64,000 bases of DNA from Sphingobium fuliginis (GTDB lineage Bacteria > Pseudomonadota > Alphaproteobacteria > Sphingomonadales > Sphingomonadaceae). Below the pieces are notes generated by a model. That model was not told where the DNA came from. It saw nothing but the letters and a program-made list of their open reading frames with translations, and searched no databases. A program made the translations under genes and the position numbers. The DNA lies in NCBI RefSeq assembly GCF_004152845.1, contig NZ_SEON01000013.1, forward strand, positions 1-64,000, in the 5' to 3' direction. Shown in pieces: positions 61,028 through 64,000 of this stretch (position 1 is its first letter; each line of letters starts with the position of its first letter).

Positions 61028-62629
61028 TCACATGCGGAACACCCCGAAGCGGGGCGCCTCCTCGACCGGGGCGTTGAGCGTGGCGGCGAAGGCCAGGCCC
61101 AGCACGTCGCGGGTCTGGGCGGGGTCGATCACGCCATCGTCCCACAGACGCGCCGTCGCGTGATAGGGGTTGCCCTCATCCTCATATTTCTGGCGGATCG
61201 GGGCCTTGAAGGCTTCGGCTTCTTCCGGCGTCCATCTGGCGGCGTCGCGGTGGACGGTCGCCAGCACGCTCGCCGCCTGCTCGCCGCCCATCACGGAGAT
61301 GCGGCTGTTGGGCCAGGTGAAGAGGAAACGCGGCCCATAAGCCCGGCCGCACATGCCGTAATTGCCCGCGCCGAAGCTGCCGCCGATCAGCACGGTGATC
61401 TTGGGCACGCTGGCGGTCGCGACCGCGGTCACCAGCTTCGCGCCATGCTTGGCGATCCCCTCCGCCTCATATTTGCCGCCGACCATGAAGCCGGAGATAT
61501 TCTGGAGGAACAGCAGCGGAATGCGCCGCTGACAGGCCAGTTCGATGAAATGCGCGCCCTTCTGCGCGCTCTCGCTGAACAGCACGCCGTTGTTCGCGAG
61601 GATCGCGACCGGCATGCCCCAGATATGGGCGAAACCGCAGACGAGCGTGGTGCCGTAGAGCGATTTGAACTCGTGAAATTCGCTGCCGTCGACGATGCGG
61701 GCGATCACTTCGCGCACGTCATAGGGGGCGCGGACGTCCTGGGGGATGATGCCGTACAGTTCCGCCGGGTCATATTTCGGCGCCTTGGGCTCGCGCAGGT
61801 TGAGGTCGATCTCCGGCGCCGGTTGCAGCGTCGAAACGATGTCCCGCACGATGGTCAGCGCATGCTCGTCATTTTCCGCGACATGATCGACCACGCCGGA
61901 GCGGCGGCCATGCACTTCCGCGCCGCCCAGGTCTTCGGCGGAAATGACCTCGCCCGTCGCGGCCTGCACCAGCGGCGGGCCGGCGAGGAAAATCGTGCCC
62001 TGGTTGCGCACGATCACCGTCTCGTCCGACATGGCGGGCACATAGGCGCCGCCCGCGGTGCAGCTTCCCATGACGCAGGCGATCTGCGGGATGCCCCGCC
62101 CCGACATCTGCGCCTGATTGTAGAAGATGCGCCCGAAATGCTCGCGGTCGGGAAAGACCTCCGCCTGGTTGGGCAGGTTCGCGCCGCCGCTGTCGACCAG
62201 ATAGACGCAGGGGAGGCGATTCTCCATTGCGATCTCCTGCGCGCGGAGATGCTTCTTGACGGTCAGCGGATAATAGGTGCCGCCCTTCACCGTGGCGTCG
62301 TTGCAGGCGATCATCACCTGCCGTCCCGACACCCGGCCGATCCCTGCGATCATGCCCGCGCCGGGCACTTCGCCATGATACATGTCGTTGGCGGTGAGCT
62401 GGCCGATCTCCAGAAACGGACTGCCCGGATCGAGCAGCCGCTCCACCCGGTCGCGGGGCAGCAGCTTGCCGCGCGCCACATGCTTGGCCCGCGCCGCTTC
62501 GCTGCCGCCGAGCGCGGCCTGCGCGACTTTCGCGTGCAGTTCGTCGCGCAGAGCCCGGTTATGCGCGGCGTTGGCGCGGAAAGCATCACTCTCCGCCGAG
62601 AGCTTCGTGTCGAGAACAGGCGCACTCAT
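61028..62629 (-). CDS. Methylcrotonyl-CoA carboxylase carboxyltransferase subunit
   Basis: This 533-aa carboxyltransferase transfers CO2 from biotin to methylcrotonyl-CoA. Landmarks are VARGKLLPRDRVERLLDPGSPFLEI, SGGANLPNQAEVFPDREHFG and FGAGNYGMCGRAYGPRFLF, matching MCC-beta rather than acetyl-CoA carboxylase. Length is typical. It lies after the isovaleryl-CoA dehydrogenase gene (minus strand) and before the DUF559 insert, so the operon is ivd, beta subunit, insert, alpha subunit, maoC and citE-like. Confidence 0.93.
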   Translation of the reverse strand: MSAPVLDTKLSAESDAFRANAAHNRALRDELHAKVAQAALGGSEAARAKHVARGKLLPRDRVERLLDPGSPFLEIGQLTANDMYHGEVPGAGMIAGIGRVSGRQVMIACNDATVKGGTYYPLTVKKHLRAQEIAMENRLPCVYLVDSGGANLPNQAEVFPDREHFGRIFYNQAQMSGRGIPQIACVMGSCTAGGAYVPAMSDETVIVRNQGTIFLAGPPLVQAATGEVISAEDLGGAEVHGRRSGVVDHVAENDEHALTIVRDIVSTLQPAPEIDLNLREPKAPKYDPAELYGIIPQDVRAPYDVREVIARIVDGSEFHEFKSLYGTTLVCGFAHIWGMPVAILANNGVLFSESAQKGAHFIELACQRRIPLLFLQNISGFMVGGKYEAEGIAKHGAKLVTAVATASVPKITVLIGGSFGAGNYGMCGRAYGPRFLFTWPNSRISVMGGEQAASVLATVHRDAARWTPEEAEAFKAPIRQKYEDEGNPYHATARLWDDGVIDPAQTRDVLGLAFAATLNAPVEEAPRFGVFRM

Positions 62630-62674
62630 GCTCTTGCGTTCCCCTGCCCTGCGGTTGCATATCCGGGGTCATCC

Positions 62675-63013
62675 ATGCCGACCATCCTGCTCCTCACCAT
62701 ATCCAACCTGTTCATGACGACCGCCTGGTATTGGCACCTGAAAGGCGGGATGAATAAGCCCCTTTTCGCGGTCATCCTGATCAGTTGGGGCATTGCCTTC
62801 GTCGAATATTGCTTCGCCGTGCCCGCCAACCGCATCGGCTTTGCCCATGGGTGGAGCGCGGGCCAGCTCAAGATCGCGCAGGAGGCCATTGCGCTGCTGA
62901 TCTTCGGCGGATTCATGGTGACGGTGCTGGGCGAGCCGCTGCACTGGCGCCATCTGGCCGCTTTCCTCTGCATCATGGCGGCGGTGGGCTTCCTGTTCGT
63001 GGGGCGGTCATGA
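62675..63013 (+). CDS. DMT-type DUF486 membrane protein
   Basis: This 112-aa protein has four membrane helices and the DUF486 signature TTAWYWHLKG and ISWGIAFVEYCFAVPANRIG. It is a small EmrE-like drug/metabolite transporter relative; the substrate is unknown. It lies on the opposite strand inside the carboxylase and dehydrogenase operon, between the beta subunit and ivd. Start 62675 (MPTILLLTI). Confidence 0.85.
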   Translation: MPTILLLTISNLFMTTAWYWHLKGGMNKPLFAVILISWGIAFVEYCFAVPANRIGFAHGWSAGQLKIAQEAIALLIFGGFMVTVLGEPLHWRHLAAFLCIMAAVGFLFVGRS

Positions 63014-63068
63014 GAGAGTTGCCCGCTCTTGCGGAGGCAGGAGCCCAGTTTGGACGGCAGGGGCACAT

Positions 63069-64000
63069 TCACACGCCGATCAGTTCGCGGCCGATCAGCA
63101 TGCGGCGGATTTCGTTCGTTCCCGCGCCGATGTCCAGCAGCTTGGCGTCGCGCATGTAGCGCTCGACCGGCCAATCCTTCGTATAGCCGGCCCCACCCAG
63201 CGCCTGCACGGCTTCGAGCGAGACCTTCATCGCATTCTCGCTGGCCAGCAGGATCGCGCCCGCCGCGTCGAAGCGCGTCGTCCTGCCCCTGTCGCAGGCC
63301 TGCGCCACGGCATAGACATAGGCCCGCGCCGAATTGAGCGCGACATACATGTCCGCGACCTTGGCCTGCATGAGCTGGAACGCGCCGATGGGCTGGCCGA
63401 ACTGCTTGCGCTCCCGCACATAGGGCAGCACCACGTCGAGACAGGCCTGCATGATGCCGAGCTGGATGCCCGACAGCACCGCCCGCTCATAGTCGAGACC
63501 CGACATCAGCACGCCGACGCCGCCGTTGAGCGGGCCCATGATGTTTTCCTCCGGCACTTCGCAATCGTCGAAGACCAGTTCGGCGGTGGGCGATCCGCGC
63601 ATGCCGACCTTGTCGATCTTCTGCCCGATGGAGAAGCCCTTGAAATCCTTCTCGATCAGGAAGGCGGTGATGCCGCGCGACCCTTCGCCGGTCTTGGCAT
63701 AGACGACAAGCGTGTCGGCATAAGCGGCGTTGGTGATCCAGAATTTGGTGCCGTTGAGGACATAGCGGTCGCCGCGCTTCTCCGCGCGCAGCTTCATCGA
63801 GACGACGTCCGACCCCGCCCCCGCCTCCGACATGGCGAGCGATCCGACATGCTCGCCGGAGATCAGCTTGGGCAGATAGCGCGCCTTCTGCTCCGGCGTG
63901 GCCCAGCGGCGGATCTGGTTGACGCAGAGATTGGAGTGCGCGCCATAGCTGAGGCCTATGGAGGCGGAAGCCCGCGCCACCTCCTCCTGCGCAACCACAT
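63069..64000 (-). CDS. Isovaleryl-CoA dehydrogenase, partial at right edge
   Basis: About 310 C-terminal codons are inside; the gene continues past 64000. Acyl-CoA dehydrogenase blocks are SLAMSEAGAGSDVVSMKLRA, WITNAAYADTLVVYAKT and GYTKDWPVERYMRDAKL. The usual catalytic Glu position near the end is Ala (DIGAGTNEIRR), while Glu lies in LDYERAVLSG. This shift is diagnostic of isovaleryl-CoA dehydrogenase. It starts leucine degradation to methylcrotonyl-CoA, the substrate of the carboxylase encoded next. Confidence 0.9.
   Translation of the reverse strand, partial: VVAQEEVARASASIGLSYGAHSNLCVNQIRRWATPEQKARYLPKLISGEHVGSLAMSEAGAGSDVVSMKLRAEKRGDRYVLNGTKFWITNAAYADTLVVYAKTGEGSRGITAFLIEKDFKGFSIGQKIDKVGMRGSPTAELVFDDCEVPEENIMGPLNGGVGVLMSGLDYERAVLSGIQLGIMQACLDVVLPYVRERKQFGQPIGAFQLMQAKVADMYVALNSARAYVYAVAQACDRGRTTRFDAAGAILLASENAMKVSLEAVQALGGAGYTKDWPVERYMRDAKLLDIGAGTNEIRRMLIGRELIGV

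Overview
The window is high-GC DNA from an alphaproteobacterium of the order Sphingomonadales; Sphingobium, Sphingomonas or a close relative is most likely. The support is a two-piece (permuted) tmRNA whose tag reads ANDNEALALAA, an alphaproteobacterial SOS box (GTTC-N7-GTTC) before lexA, a general-stress (EcfG-type) promoter, alphaproteobacterial dispersed repeats, and gene families typical of sphingomonads (Anbu operon, SWFGD/DUF2171 protein, RcnB-like protein). The genus is an inference. It is almost entirely chromosomal housekeeping and envelope DNA, with one IS remnant at the left edge and several short mobile palindromic repeats.

Layout. 1-1780: end of an IS5-type transposase, a 148-bp inverted-repeat element, then a CMD-family protein and an ECF41-type sigma factor with a matching candidate promoter. 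1891-10459: acyltransferase, RluA-type pseudouridine synthase, ArfB, free-Met-sulfoxide reductase, an RcnB-like protein, a PAS-GGDEF-EAL protein, Bpt and TrxB. 10580-14727: the four-gene Anbu operon (ATP-grasp, alpha-E, transglutaminase-like, Anbu protease). 15025-27304: a complete type II secretion operon, read on the minus strand as gspC-D-E-F-G-H-I-J-K-L-M-N-O. 27476-34874: prolyl-4-hydroxylase-like oxygenase, CYTH-CHAD protein, TonB receptor, beta-helix-type lipoprotein and a TPR protein. About 35106-35472: ssrA (tmRNA). 35537-46932: NRDE protein, trpG-(insert)-trpD-trpC-moaC-moeA, a 52-codon stress protein gene, lexA, comEC, gltX and gltA. 47138-53964: an operon of signalling-like proteins that have lost their key residues, divergent from an 890-aa membrane coiled-coil protein. 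54055-57328: DUF4242, extensin-like, NUDIX, tRNA-Ala and DUF2171. 57366-64000: a leucine/isovalerate degradation cluster (ivd, biotin carboxylase pair, MaoC, CitE-like) with a DUF559 gene inserted between 53-bp inverted repeats.

How parts work together. PhoB-box-like arrays (heptamers on an 11-bp period) lie before gspC, before the lipoprotein-TonB receptor operon and before the TPR gene, suggesting a phosphate-starvation unit that secretes enzymes and imports a nutrient. The most unusual signal is in the T2SS operon. The cytoplasmic leader peptides of GspG, GspH and GspJ are inflated to about 86, 50 and 43 residues by in-frame tandem copies of one 33-bp repeat, each unit restoring SAEHGF, the local prepilin-peptidase junction. 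The GspG leader has also absorbed a complete palindromic repeat element.
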